From assembly GCA_947069175.1 (NCBI GenBank), contig CAMTDV010000002.1, positions 8,907,054 through 8,971,053 of the forward strand: DNA of 64,000 bases, read 5' to 3'. The notes below the pieces were generated by a model, which worked only from the letters and a program-made list of their open reading frames with translations, had not been told where the DNA came from and did no database searches. Position 1 is the stretch's first letter; every line of letters starts with the position of its first letter. Both the position numbers and the translations under genes were made by a program. The DNA is from Scalesia atractyloides (taxonomy: Eukaryota > Streptophyta > Magnoliopsida > Asterales > Asteraceae). Below are positions 11,691-24,970 of this stretch, in pieces.

Positions 11691-12500
11691 ATATAGCCCT
11701 TGTGATCTATTTGATCCCGGCTAAATAGTCCTTGTAATCTATTTGATTCCGGCTAATATCACCAGTGCGGTGATAAAACATCCATAAGAGATGTATGTTA
11801 TATAGCCCTTGTGATCTATTTGATCCCGGCTAAATAGCCCTTGTAATCTATTTGATTCCGGCTAATATCACCAGTGCGGTGATAAAACATCCATTAGATG
11901 TTTGTTATATGGCCCTTGTGATCTATTTGATCCCGGCTAAATAGCCCTTGTGATCTATTTGATCTCGGCTAAATAGCCCTTGTAATCTGTTTGTTTCCGG
12001 CTAATATCACTAGTGTGGTGATAAAACGTCCATTAGAGATGTATGTTATATAGCCCTTGTGATCTATTTAATCCCGACTAAATATCACCAGCGCAGTGAT
12101 GAATAAAACATCCATTAATGATGTATTACCCTTTTGGGTTATGATCTATTCTATAAAGCCCATGTGATCCATTTGATCCCGGCTAATATCATCAGTGCGA
12201 TGAATAAATAAAACATCCATTAGTGATGTATTACCCTTTCGGGTTATGATTTATTTTATATAGCCTATGTGATCTATTTGGTCCCAGCTAATATCGCCGG
12301 TGCGGTGATAAATAAAACATCCATTAGTGATGTAGTGCCTATGTGCCCTATTTTACATCTATTTGAGATACAGGCCTATGTGCCATACTTTATGTCCATT
12401 AGTGACATGCCATGTGCCATAACCTTATGTCCATTAGTGACAGGCCTATGTGCCATATTTTATGTCCTATGTGACAAGTCTATGTGCTATAAAATTGTCA
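11691..12500 (+). repeat. Tandem repeats between extra ORF and gag (element 1)
   Basis: Units of roughly 105-110 bp are built from TAGCCCTTGTGATCTATTTG, a TCCCGGCTAA or TTCCGGCTAA block, ATCACCAGTGCGGTGAT (a hairpin) and AAAACATCCATTAGTGATGT. They run to about 12335, followed by shorter units with CCTATGTGCCAT and TTAGTGACA to about 12500. Element 3 has a different repeat at the same place (62203-62755). Confidence 0.8.
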
Positions 12501-12753
12501 AATATGACAATGACAGTTGTGACATTGAGATCCCCTGTCTAGTAACAAATGGACTATGTCCAGATTGTAATTTGCCTATGATGGTCCTATTAAGACCAAG
12601 GCCGAATATAGTTATATTAAGCCTAAGAGTTGTGATATTATTCACACTAGTATAGGCAATGGATTTTATATCCAATGTTTAAAAGCCGATATGGTTGTTA
12701 TACCATGGCTAAGAGAAATTTTATTTGGTATTATAGAACCAAAGCTTTGAAGA

Positions 12754-13925
12754 ATGGCAAATTCTAATGAGGCACAAAGTAGCCATCAGAACGTCAACTC
12801 TAAGGATGCCGAAATTGTAGCCATAAATAATAATGACTTCCAAGCACGCATTGATGCGGCTGTAGAAAAGGCCATGGGTAAGGCCATAGAGAAGTTAAGA
12901 GAGTTGAGTGCTACTCGCTCTAAACCATTATCAATTACCCCATCTTCAGCTCATAAAGAGAGCTCTGTTCACTCTTCAAATGCGAGAAGGTGAACCAAGG
13001 AAAGTAGATTTTGCTGATAGGTCCCGTTCTTCTAAAGACGGATGCACCTACAAATACTTCGTCTCCTGTAAACCTCGGGATTCTAATGGGAAAAAGGAGC
13101 TGTAGAAGCCCTGAAGTGGCTGGACGAAATGGAAACCATTGTAGACATCAGCGGTTGTGCTGATAAGGATGTGGTCAAATATGTATCACAGTCCTTTAAG
13201 GGCGATGCCCTAACATGGTGGAAGGCCATGATTCAGTCAACAGGTAAAGTATACCTGTATAATCTGGGATGGTCTAAGTTTATGGACCTTATTAAGGAAA
13301 CATACTGCCCACCCCATGAGGTGGAGAAAATAGAGACAGATTTCTTGTCTCTATCATTGAAAAACCTAGACTGTCAGAAATATGTTTCCGATTTCAATTC
13401 TTTATCTAGGTTAGTATCCTACCTAATGACCCCTGAATCCAAACGCATTGTGCATTTTATCAATGGATTAGCGCCCGAGATTAAGGGCATGGTAAAGACT
13501 GCTCATCCTAATACCTATAGGTCTACTGTAGACCTATCTCTCTCTCTCACCCTTGATTTAGTAAGGCAGAAATCAGTTAAGCCTGAAACTGATGGAAAAA
13601 GAAAGAGAGAAGATGACAACCCCCATAAGTTTAATAAGAAAAATAAAGGGAGATTTGGGTTCAAAGGGAACCAAGGCAAGTCGGTTGTGGTGTCGTTCTG
13701 TAAGACTTGCAACCGAAGACACTGGGGACAGTGAAATCTTGACCCACAAGCTAGACCTTGTGGCATTTGTAAAAGGAGAGGGCATAAGACTCTAGATTGT
13801 AAAAATCTTAAGGATGCTGTATGTTATATCTGCAATGAAAAAGAGCACATTGCAAGTAACTGCCCTGAGAATGCAAGGAATAATTCGAAGCTTGGAGAGG
13901 CCAAGAAGGGGAATGCACGCGCTTT
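12754..13925 (+). pseudogene. gag: gag (capsid and nucleocapsid) of element 1, broken
   Basis: Starts MANSNEAQSSHQNV at 12754. It continues through a charged helix (VEKAMGKAIEKLRELSATRS), then the retrotransposon Gag capsid region from about 13100, including KGDALTWWKAM, the signature shared with element 3. Frameshifts occur near 12990 and 13095. The nucleocapsid has CCHC knuckles CGICKRRGHKTLDC and CYICNEKEHIASNC. An earlier CKTC...HWGQ motif meets TGA at 13732-13734 where a cysteine codon is expected. Gag would package element RNA into cytoplasmic particles; this copy cannot give a full product. Confidence 0.88.
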
Positions 13926-16900
13926 TCGATTGACTGCTAAGGAAGCTGTTAATGACAATAACGTCATAACAGGTACTTTCCCCATTAATGATATTTATGC
14001 TAGAATTCTTTTTGATTCGGGTGCAGATAGATATTTTGTTGATCATAAGTTTTGTAAACTGTTAAATTTACCCATAAGAACTCTAGATAAAACCTATGAG
14101 ATAGAACTTGCTGATGGAACGATCGAATCCACATCTTCCATTCTTGATGGATGCTGGATATCCATTAAAAATCATTCCATCCCTATCTCTCTTCTGCCAA
14201 TGAAATTGGTGGGGTTCGATGTTGTCTTAGGCATGGATTGGTGATCTCATAACCAAGCTCGCATTGCCTGCGATAAAAAGCTCATTGAAATTAAAACCCC
14301 ATCTGGTGAAGTAATCACCATCCCTGGAGACTCACACTATGGATTGCCAGACAAGGTGTCATTATTTAAGGCATCCAAGTGCTTGAGAAGAGGTTGTGTT
14401 ATCTACATGGCACAAGTAACCATCAATGAGCCTAAGCCGAACCTTGAAGATCAACCAGTTATCTCGGAATATTCCGATGTTTTCCCAGAGGAATTACTAG
14501 GCCTACCTCCAGACAGGCAAGTGGAGTTCAAGATTGATATTATACCAGGATCTGCACTAGTAGCTAGAGCTCCATATAGGCTAGCACCAACAGAGATGAA
14601 GGAAATAAGAATGCAGCTAGACGAACTTTTGGAGAAAGGCTTTATTCAGTCTAGTTCCTCGCCTTGGGGAGCTCCTATACTCTTTGTAAAGAAGAAAGAC
14701 GGTTCGATGCAAATGTGTATCGATTACGGGGAGCTGAACAAGTTAACAATTAAGAATAGATATCCTTGCCCAGGATCGACGATTTATTTGACCAAATTCA
14801 AGGGGCTAGTTATTTCTCCAAGATCGATTTGAGATCAGGATATCAACAACTGAAGGTTAGGAGTGAAGATGTTCCTAAGACAGCCTTCAGGACCCGCTAT
14901 GGTCATTTTGAATTCTGGTGATGCCTTTCGGACTCACCAATGCATCAGCAGCTTTCATGGATCTCGTGAATGTGTATTTGGATAAGTTTGTCATTGTCTT
15001 CATAGACGACATACTTATCTATTCTCGTAATCAAACTGATCACGACAAACATCTTCGGTGCATTCTAGAACTTTTAAGACAAGAGAAACTTTATGCAAAG
15101 TTCTCTAAATGCAGATTTTGGCTTAGAGAAGTCCAATTTCTTGGACATATGGTAAGTGAGCGTGGTATCCAAGTGGATCCCGCTAAAATAGAAGCCATAA
15201 TGAATTGGGAAGTTCCCAAGAATCTATCTGAGATTCGTAGTTTCTTAGGATTGGCTGGATATTATAGAAGGTTCATTGAGAACTTCTCAAGAATAGCCAC
15301 TCCTCTAACTACCTTGACCCGTAAGAATGTTAAGTATAATTGGGGTCCAAAACAACAAAAATCTTTTGAGATTCTGAAACACAAGTTGAGCAATGCTCCT
15401 GTGTTATCTCTACCAGAGGGTATTGAGGATTTTGTCGTATATTGTGATGCTTCGCACACAGGCATGGGTTGTGTGCTAATGCAAAGTGGCAAAGTAATCG
15501 CCTATGCATCACGACAACTAAAGGTGCATGAAAGAAATTACACTGCCCGTGATTTGGAATTGGGTGCTGTTGTATTTTCACTAAAGCTATGGAGACATTA
15601 CTTGTATGGTACGAAGTGTATTATATACACATACCATAAAAGTCTCCAGCATCTGTTCAATCAGAAAGAATTGAACATGCGACAACACTGTTGGATGGAA
15701 ACTCTTAATGATTATGATTGTGAGATTCACTACCATCCCGGCAAGGCAAATATAGTCGCTGACGCCTTAAGTCGCAAGGAACGAGTTAAACCTATTAGGA
15801 TTAACGCCAAGAGCATTGAGCTCAGAAATAGCTTGGGTGAGAAGCTATTAAATGCGCAAAAGCAAGCCCTATTAAAGGCTAATATCCCTAATGAGGGATT
15901 AGGCGGAACTATTGATCAATTAACGCCTGGAAAAGATGGAATCCTAAGATTTAATGATAGAATTTGGGTTCCGATCTTTGGAGGACTTAGAGATCTAATC
16001 CTCCAGGAAACGCATAATTCAAGATACTCTGTTCACCCGGGTGGTGACAAGATGCATCAAGACTTGAAAAAGAGTTATTGGTGGATGGGTTTGAAGAAAT
16101 CCATAGCTACTTATGTAACTAAGTGTCTGACGTGTTCGCAAGTTAAGGCCGAACATCAGAAACAGTCAGAACTTCTACAACAACTTGAAATTCCCACTTG
16201 GAAATGGGAAATGGTAACAATGGACTTGATTACCAAGTTACCTAAGACCAGATGTGGTAATGGCACTATTTGGGTCATTGTGGATAGGCTGACTAAGTCA
16301 GCACATTTCTTGCCAATCAAGGAAACGTATAGTTCTGACAAATTGGCTAAGTTGTATGTGGACAAGATTGTGTCCCTACACGGTGTGCCAGTATCTATAG
16401 TATCTGATAGAGATACTAGATACACATCTCACTTTTGGAAAAGTTTCCAACAATCGTTAGGCACACGATTAAATTTTAGTACGGCTTACCATCCGCAGAC
16501 TGATGGTCAAAGTGAGCGTACTATTCAGACTTGAAGATATGCTTAGGGCATGTGTGATTGATTTAGGTGGAAGTTGGGATGACCACTTACCCTAATAGAA
16601 TTCTCCTACAATAATAGCTATCATACAAGCATCAAGGCTGCTCCTTTTGAGGCCTTATATGGGAGAAAGTGTAGAACGCCCGTATGTTCGGCAGAAGTTG
16701 GGGAAACCCAACTATCGGGACCTGAGATTGTCCTGGAGACCACGGAAAAGATTATGCAAATCCGTGATCGTCTTAAAGCTGCCAGGGATAGGCAGAAGAG
16801 CTATGCTGACAAGAGGCGTAAACCTCTTCAGTTCCAAGTAGGGGACAAAGTCATGCTGAAAGTATCACCCTGGAAGGTGTGATGCGTTTTGGAAAGAAGG

Positions 16901-17256
16901 GCAAGTTTAGCCCAAGATATATAGGACCTTTCGAGATAATCGAACGTGTCGGCACTGTAGCTTATAAGCTCAGGTTTCCAGAGGAGCTTAGTGGAATTCA
17001 TGATGTATTCCACATATCTAACCTTAAGAAATGTCTAGCTGATGAGTCGCTAGCAATGTCGCACGAGGATGTGCAAATTGATGAAAACCTGAGGTTCGTT
17101 GAGAAACCAATTTCGATCGAGGATCGACAGGTTAAGAAGCTCCAAAGAAAAATGATACCTATAGTAAAGGTTAAGTGGGATGCCTTTAGAGGTCCCGAGT
17201 ATACATGGGAGGTTGAGTCCACTATGCGACAAAAGTACCTCCATCTTTTTGAATAA
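13926..17256 (+). pseudogene. pol: pol of element 1: protease, RT, RNase H, integrase, chromodomain
   Basis: Protease: active-site ILFDSGAD (near 14008-14030) and VLGMDW, followed by TGA at 14242-14244. RT: EKGFIQSSSSPWGAPILFVKK and FIDDILIYS (about 15000-15027, intact aspartates), with frameshifts near 14780 and 14918. RNase H: VVYCDASHTGMG and DALSR. Integrase: the zinc-binding H-H-C-C region ending CLTCSQVK, then catalytic D in MDLITKLPK, D in SIVSDRDTRY and E in TDGQSERTIQT, with a frameshift at 16531. Chromodomain: EKPISIEDRQVKKLQ...VKVKWDAFRGPEYTWEVE, ending at 17256. Domain order is that of Ty3/Gypsy. At least five lesions make it inactive. Confidence 0.93.
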
Positions 17257-17280
17257 AATCTCGAGGTCGAGATTTCTTTT

Positions 17281-17293
17281 AAGGGGGTGAGGA
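17281..17293 (+). promoter_or_regulatory. Polypurine tract of element 1
   Basis: AAGGGGGTGAGGA directly before the 3' LTR start at 17294; the expected plus-strand DNA primer site. Confidence 0.75.
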
Positions 17294-20173
17294 TGTAACA
17301 CCCTGTAAAATTGTGTCCAATAATATAGTGACACGTGTTGTATTTTAAATATTGTCTGTTAAAGACCAATGAGGACTAAGGCGTCAACATGCTCAAACTG
17401 GGCATCTGAGTGATGGTCCGATGTTAACATGCATAAATAACAGCCTCTGAGTGACTGATATGTCAACATGCTTAAATCGTTAGCCTCTGAGTGACTTTGA
17501 TATGTCAACATGCTTGAAATTTGGCCTCTGAGTGACTGATATGTCAACATGCCCAGCCTCTAAGTGACATCGGAATCAACATGTTTATAATAAGCCTCTG
17601 AGTGATCCTTTATGAAGTCCTAACTCTCATATGAGCCACTAGTTAGACGAGAGGGATTAATTATGAAAATCCGCTAATGTTGGACAACGGAATGGTTATG
17701 TAATACCACGTAAAATTCGTGTTCAATAATATACCGACACGTGTATATACCCTCGGATTATACCTCAATAAGTTAGCCACTCAACTAAACTTAAAACAAG
17801 TCCAAAACTTCAAAAATTTTATATATAACTAACCGTAACCTACGGTGTAGGCTACGGTCTAAAGTTGCTGAAACAAAATAACACTGACCGTAAGCTACGG
17901 TCTAGCGACCGTAGCCTACGACGGGCCCCTGAAGTCTTTATTTTCACCATTTTAACTTTCAGCTAATTACCCAGAGGCCCCTAGACTACATGTGTTCCGT
18001 ATTACTTGTTTAAACAAGTTATTTCTCGATATGAACAACTTCCTGTTGACGGGATATCTCTTGATTTACCACCATTGAGTATTTTGCTTCTTCACCAAAC
18101 CTTTAACTTTACTAGTTTGGGTAATTTAACCCATGAAACCACAAGTGTTCGTATCTTTCGCGTTTAAGCTAATAAACACTTATAAGTCGTAAGAAAACCT
18201 AGTGTGACAATCGTTAACGTTCGGTTGTTCGTACTCTTCTTCAATACATCTCGTATTGAACATAAAGAACTAGTTGTGTCATTATGTCATGAAATATAAG
18301 TCAAGGGACAATTCATGACATTTAATAAAACTATTTTGAGGGACTAAATGTGTCAAAAACTCCAAATCTTTGTGAGGAAGCCACCTAGCCTGCAAATTGC
18401 CACACTCTTGCAGCTTTTGACACCTTGTTAGACACTTGTGATGATACTAGACACCTCTAACACATGGCTTCATCTTCACATACCACCTTGCACTATACAT
18501 AGCACACTAGTTAATCTCATTCTTTGCTCATTCACTTCTTCTCCTCTTTATTACACTCTTGGAAGTTTCTGGCCATTTGAGATCTTCCCTTTGAGTTCTA
18601 AGTTTCCCTTGGATCACTTGTAAGTGCTCCATCTCTGCGCTTTTCTTTTTATAGGCTTTTAATAGCCAAAAGTCAAGCATTTTCGACAAATGCCTTGACT
18701 TTCGATTAAGACCATTATGGTCCATCCATTGTTCGAAATGAACATGGCTAAGTGATCGTAATTAGGAAGGTATTAACCCCTTAAAGAGGCACCTCCTAAA
18801 GATCACGTTTATTAGGCCAATTCACTGGTCAAAGTTTAAAAGTCAAACGGGTCAGATTTCATAAATATTATAATATGAGTTTATATATGTTATACACATG
18901 TTTTTGACACTTAAACAAGTTGGTAATAATTATTAGAACATGTGGGAACATGTTCGATCTATCAATTTCAGTCCTAGAGTCGGTTCGCAACCGAAAGTCG
19001 CAAGGTTTGACTTCTGCTTTGACTTTCGATTCTGACCCGACTTAGATTACCTAACTTCTGTATTAAGGTCGCATTATGATCGTAATGCAATGTAGCATAA
19101 CCCTCTGAGGTTATATTACATGATCATAATCATAATCTGAGTTTATGCACAAATTCCATAAAATGTCAAAATTTGACTAAAATGCCCTTTTTACATAAAA
19201 TATGGTTTTAATCAACAATGAACTTGCAAATGAAGTACCTACTGATATGTTAATGTAATTAACATATTATGATGTTAATATTCTGATCATAAACTTATTT
19301 TAATATAATATCGTAACTATACTTTTAAATGACCAAAATGCCCTTTCGGTGCATAGTTTGGTCTTAAACCATAAACCACACTTATATGTGCTATCTTACT
19401 GATATTATATCACAAATTGAGTATTTTTCCAGAATTTTTATGATCATAACATCAGAATACATGCAAGTTCCTTTTATACAACATATAATTACCAAAACGC
19501 CCTTATGAGGCATAATTTCGTTTTAAAACCTTTTCGGGCATGTGAGTTGATATCCTACTGATATTACAACTTATTTAAAGTATAATGACATTTAGAACTT
19601 GTTCATGACTCATCCGGTTACCCGATATCGCTTATATGCATACGGTTAAGCACATGTAACTAGTTTACGAAAATTAACCGAAACGGGTTTAATCTTATCA
19701 TTTTAATCTCAAATTCCAGAATGTTAATTTTTTACCCATATTATACAAGTCTTAAGTACTTGTTGGGTTTAAACTACATTCTATCCGGTCATCGCTTAAT
19801 CTAGCTTATTGTACCGTTTTTTATCCATTTCGCTAGTCGGTCTAAGTCTATGACTTAAATTAAGACCGTTAGCATTTTAATTGGTTAGCTTATGCCATAA
19901 TCCAGACAAGAGCCTTCCGGTAAATGCTATATGCAATTAAGTACTTTTGTATACGGATGAGTTATTGAAATTAAAAGAAGACTAGCTCAGGTAAATACTC
20001 TCGACTTATTTTCCCTATACGGGCTTGGGATACGGTAAATTATTACCGCTTGGTCCAAAATGGGGTCAATCGAATGCCCGTTTATGGCTAGTAAACCCCA
20101 TATTTCGTTTTAATTAGTTTTGTTTGATAACTTAAATATCGGGGGTTAAATTACCGTGTCCTGGATATACTCG

Positions 20174-20757
20174 TGTCACGGAGTTACTTTCTTCAACTCG
20201 CGTGCGGCCTTAGAACACGGTCTAAGTAAGCCTAGCCGACTTGGTGTCGTTGGGTTTTGGTTATGAAAGTTGCTAAAGGGAACGTTGGATCACAAGGAAG
20301 TGGCTTGTAATACTTGAATACAAGTAAACAAGATAAAATCTTGTATTATACAAAGAGAGCTTACAAGTGTTTAGATGTTACAAGTATTTGGGGATGCCTC
20401 AAACGAGCTCCCATGACTCCTATTTATAGTGTTTGCAAGGTTATCTAGAGTATTCTAAATCTTGAATACTCTTTACAAAATATCATGGCTAAATATCTAA
20501 GATATTTGTTACAAAATATCATGATATTTGTTGATTTCTAGAATGTTCTTATGCAGATTTTTATGGCTGAAGTAACAAGTCATTTCTTAGCAATTTCTAA
20601 GCCTTTCTTGGCTGGTTCATGGTCTTTCTAGCGTCGTTATGTTGCTGAAAAATCTGGGCTGTTCCGGAGTCTTCCGGGTGGCTCTTGATGCGTGGAGATG
20701 GTCCCGGAAAGTTCTAGAATGCTGAATTATTGGGCTGAATTTGTGCAGGGCGTGACA
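20174..20757 (-). repeat. LTR A (3' LTR of the tandem)
   Basis: Begins TGTCACGGAGTTAC on the plus strand and ends GCGTGACA. It differs from LTRs B and C at several shared sites (for example near 20320-20350), so it is the outlier of the three. Polypurine tract AGGTGGGGAGGA (minus) at 20758-20769. Confidence 0.88.
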
Positions 20758-22537
20758 TCCTCCCCACCTAAACTCGTAACGTCCTCGTTGCGATGCCCGA
20801 ATGCCTCATGAGCCTTCATGAGTTGTATCGCGGATAATATTTTGCCTCGGTTCTTGGACTTTAAGGATGCAGTGTGTACTTCATCGCCTTTGATGATGTA
20901 TAGTGTGTTCATGAATGGTGCTGGCATGGCCTTTTGATTTCGAAAGAAATCCATTCCGAGCACTATATTGTAGTCTTCGATTGGAACAATCGAGAAGTGT
21001 AACTTGCCTGCCCATGTCCCGATTTTGGTTTTTACGCCCCAAGCAACACCTTCAATCGGTATGGGATCTCCGTTAGCGGCTTTAATCCAGCCTTCTTTAG
21101 TTGTAATTCTTAAGCCGAGTCTTCTTGCCTCGTTTGTTGTTATGAAGTTGTGGCTAGCACCGGTATCGACCAATGCTTCTAAGGTTTGTACTTTGATTTC
21201 TAGATTGACAAAACGAAGACCTTTTCCCTTTGTATCGCCCACGACTGTTGTCGGGTTAGTTTGGTTTGCCATCGCCAATGGTTTTCCGTCCATCTCGGCC
21301 ATAGCATTTAAAACTTGCAGTTGCATTGCGCCTAGGTGAACCTCTTCGGTTTGCTCAAGTTCATCATCGTCGGTCCTTATAAGGGCCGTTAATCTGGATT
21401 TCTTTTGGCAAACTCGAGCATTTTGAGGCCCATCGCAAAGGAAGCAGCCTTGGTTTACGGTTTTTCCTTTGTTATATAACGTTAATGCCCGGTCATCATT
21501 CTTCCGGTATTGATTTTGGTTGGTGGGTTTTGCTCCCCCACCTTTTGCATCGCTAGTCTCTGTGGTTGCTGATCTTATCGAACAATTTTCATTTCGGTCG
21601 TGTAAGTTTTCAGCAACAGAGATTGCCGATGATAAGTCTTGAACATTTTGTCGTTCAAGTTCAGTTTTGGCCCATTGTTGCAAGCCATCGACAAAGTAAA
21701 TGAGAGCATCCTTGGGCGACAAGTCCGGAATCTCAAGCACAAGGGTAGTGAATTCATTGATATAATCTTTGATACTACCCTTTTGCCTAAGGTTTCGTAA
21801 CCGAATCTTTGCATCGTGTTTGGCATTTTCTGGATAAAACTGCTTTTTGATTTCTTTTACAAAATCAGCCCAAGTGTTGATGGTGCACATACCTTTTTCA
21901 ATCTCCATGTGCTTTTGCCGCCACCATAGATCCGCGATTTCTTTTAAGTATAATGTCACCGTCTTGATTTTCTTGCCATCGTCAACGATGTCAATAGCTT
22001 CAAAGTACTGCTCAATCTCCCAGATGAAGTCGTCAACGGCTCGTGCCTCTCGTTTTCCAACAAATGGAGATGGCTTTGGGACTTCAGACTTTGAAGAAAT
22101 GATGGAGTCGCCTCGGTTTGCTAGTGCTTGTTTGCAAATGCTTAGCTCCATTTGCAACTCATTGAATTTTTCAGCAAACTTGCTCTCTATTTTGCTTTGT
22201 ACTTGCCCCAGCTCCTTCATAAACATCTCTTTTAGTTCAGCTTGCATGACCTGCATAGCAAGTTTGATGCGTCTCTTAACTAGCCGAGCTCACCACCTAC
22301 TTGTTCTAGCGACTCGTTAGTGTTTGTTTGGAAGATGTCGACTTCAGTCTTGAATTCTTCAACGTGCGTCTTGAATTCAGCTATCGATGTCTCCACGACT
22401 TCCACGCGTTTGTCTAAGCTTGCGACCAAGTCCTTGGACATGTCTCGATTCTTTCTTCCACCTTTGCGAGTTTCATCGCGCCCACGGTTCTCTTCTCCAG
22501 TAGCCGTGGTTGTAAGTTGAGTCTTATCTTCAGCCAT
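20727..22537 (-). pseudogene. gag-pr: gag-protease, copy 1
   Basis: Starts MAEDKTQLTTT at 22537. The N-terminal coiled-coil-like part ends at TAG (22280-22282), and the main frame resumes at MQVMQAELKEMF (22256) for 509 residues. Domains: Gag with LWWRQKHMEIEKG and FYPENAKHDAKIRLRNLRQ, then a zinc knuckle CFLCDGPQNARVC whose histidine is Gln (copy 2 keeps His). The aspartic protease follows with ALVDTGASHNFIT and NIVLGMDFF. The stop lies about 30 bp inside LTR A. The two-frame arrangement is shared with copy 2. The first-part stop is specific to copy 1. Confidence 0.87.
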
Positions 22538-22557
22538 CTTAAATGGATCGAAATGTT

Positions 22558-22569
22558 GCTCTGATACCA
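22558..22569 (-). promoter_or_regulatory. Primer-binding site, copy 1
   Basis: Minus strand TGGTATCAGAGC, two bases inside LTR B, complementary to the 3' end of initiator tRNA-Met. Confidence 0.85.
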
Positions 22570-22571
22570 CT

Positions 22572-23156
22572 TGTCACGGAGTTACTTTCTTCAACTCGCG
22601 TGCGGCCTTAGAACACGGTCTAAGTAAGCCTAGCCGACTTGGTGTCGTTGGGTTTTGGTTATGAAAGTTGCTAAAGGGAACGTTGGATCGCAAGGAAGTG
22701 GCTTGTAATACTTGAACACAAGTATACAAGATAAAAGCTTTGTACTATACAAAGAGAGCTTACAAGTGTTTAGATGTTTACAAGTATTTGGGGATGCCTC
22801 AAATGAGCTCCCATGACTCCTATTTATAGTGTTTGCAAGGTTATCTAGAGTATTCTAAATCTAGAATACTCTTTACAAAATATCATGGCTAAATATCTAA
22901 GATATTTGTTACAAAATATCATGATATTTGTTGATTTCTAAAATGTTCTTATGCAGATTTTTATGGCTGAAGTAACCAGCCATTTCCAGCAATTTCTAGG
23001 CCTTTCTTGGCTGGTTCATGGTCTTTCTAGCGTCGTTATGTTGCTAAAAAATCTGGGCTGTTTCGGAGTCTTCCGGGCGGCTCTTGATGCGTGTAGATGG
23101 CCCCGGAAAGTTCTAGAATGCTGAATTATTGGGCTAAATTTGTGCAGGGCGTGACA
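22572..23156 (-). repeat. LTR B (shared middle LTR)
   Basis: Serves as 5' LTR of copy 1 and 3' LTR of copy 2. Closer to LTR C than to LTR A. Polypurine tract of copy 2 (minus) at 23157-23169. Confidence 0.88.
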
Positions 23157-24936
23157 TCCTCCCCGACCTAAATTCGTAACGTCCTCGTTGCGATGCCCGA
23201 ATTCCTCATGAGCCTTCATGAGTTGTATCGCGGATAATATTTTGCCTCGGTTCTTGGACTTTAAGGATGCAGTGTGTACTTCATCGCCTTTGATGATGTA
23301 AAGTGTGTTCATGAATGGTGCTGGCATGGCCTTTTGATTTCGAAAGAAATCCATTCCGAGCACTATATTGTAGTCTTCGATTGGAACAATCGAGAAGTGT
23401 AACTTGCCTGCCCATGTCCCGATTTTGGTTTTTACGCCCCAAGCAACACCTTCAATCGGTATGGGATCTCCGTTAGCGGCTTTAATCCAGCCTTCTTTAG
23501 TTGTAATTCTTAAGCCGAGTCTTCTTGCCTCGATTTTTGTTATGAAGTTGTGGCTAGCACCGGTATCGACCAATGCTTCTAAAGTTTGTCCTTTGATTTC
23601 TAGATTGACAAAGCGAAGACCTTTTCCCTTTGTATCGCCCACGACTGCCCCCGAGTTAGTTTGATTTGCCATCGCCAATGGTTTTCCGTCCATCTCGGCC
23701 ATAGCATTAAAACTTGCAGTTGCATTGCGCCTAGGTGAACCTCTTTGGTTTGCTCAAGTTCATCATCGTCGGTCCTTATAAGGGCCGTTAATCTGGATTT
23801 ATTTTGGCAATCTCGAGCATTATGAGGCCCATCGCAAAGGAAGCATCCTTGGTTTACGGTTTTTCCTTTGTTATATAACGTTAATGCCCGGTCATCATTC
23901 TTCAGGTATTGATTTTGGTTGGTGGGTTTTGCTCCCCCACCTTTTGCATCGCCAGTCTCTGTGGTTGCTGATCTTATCGAACAATTTTCATTTCCGTCGT
24001 GTAAGTTTTCAGCAACAGAGATTGCCGATGATAAGTCTTGAACATTTTGTCGTTCAAGTTCAGTTTTGGCCCATTGTTGCAAGCCATCGACAAAGTAAAT
24101 GAGAGTATCCTTGGGCGACAAGTCCGGAATCTCAAGCACAAGGGTAGTGAATTCATTGATATAATCTTTGATACTACCCTTTTGCCTAAGGTTTCGTAAC
24201 CGAATCTTTGCATCGTGTTTGGCATTTTCTGGATAAAACTGCTTTTGATTTCTTTTACAAAATCAGCCCAAGTGTTGATGGTGCACATACCTTTTTCAAT
24301 CTCCATGTGCTTTTGCCGCCACCATAGATCCGCGATTTCTTTTAAGTATAATGTCACCGTCTTGATTTTCTTACCATCGTCAACGATGTCAATAGCTTCA
24401 AAGTACTGCTCAATCTCCCAGAAGAAGTCGTCAACGGCTCGTGCCTCTCGTTTTCTAACAAATGGAGATGGCTTTGGGACTTCAGACTTTGAAGAAATGA
24501 TGGAGTCGCCTCGGTTTGCTAGTGCTTGTTTGCAAATGCTTAGCTCCATTTGCAACTCATTGAATTTTTCAGCAAACTTGCTCTCTATTTTGCTTTGTAC
24601 TTGCCCCAGCTCCTTCATAAACATCTCTTTTAGTTCAGCTTGCATGACCTGCATAGCAAGTTTGATGCGTCTCTTAACTCGCCGAGCTCACCACCTACTT
24701 GTTCTAGCGACTCGTTAGTGTTTGTTTGGAAGATGTCGACTTCAGTCTTGAATTCTTCAACGTGCGTCTTGAATTCAGCTATCGATGTCTCCACGACTTC
24801 CACGCGTTTGTCTAAGCTTGCGACCAAGTCCTTGGACATGTCTCGATTCTTTCTTCCACCTTTACGAGTTTCATCGCGCCCCACGGTTCTCTTCTCCAGT
24901 AGCCGTGGTTGTAAGTTGAGTCTTATCTTCAGCCAT
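23016..24936 (-). pseudogene. gag-pr: gag-protease, copy 2
   Basis: Start MAEDK at 24936. An extra base near 24881 shifts the frame after about 18 codons. The N-terminal part then reads to GELRDASNLL and stops; the MQVMQAELKEMF frame starts at 24654. One-base deletions relative to copy 1 near 24242 (Gag) and 23709 (before the protease) break it again. The zinc knuckle CFLCDGPHNARDC is intact (CX2CX3HX4C), as is protease ALVDTGASHNFIT. The last frame runs about 140 bp into LTR B because of the shifts. Confidence 0.86.
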
Positions 24937-24956
24937 CTTAAATGGATCGAAATGTT

Positions 24957-24968
24957 GCTCTGATACCA
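24957..24968 (-). promoter_or_regulatory. Primer-binding site, copy 2
   Basis: Minus strand TGGTATCAGAGC, two bases inside LTR C; identical to copy 1. Confidence 0.85.
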
Positions 24969-24970
24969 CT

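Noticed and set aside
11691..12335. CRISPR-like array
   Set aside because: Units are contiguous and diverged, without unique spacers, in a plant retroelement.
17359..17550. Open frame with repeated MLTYQS
   Set aside because: Antisense reading of the LTR minisatellite.
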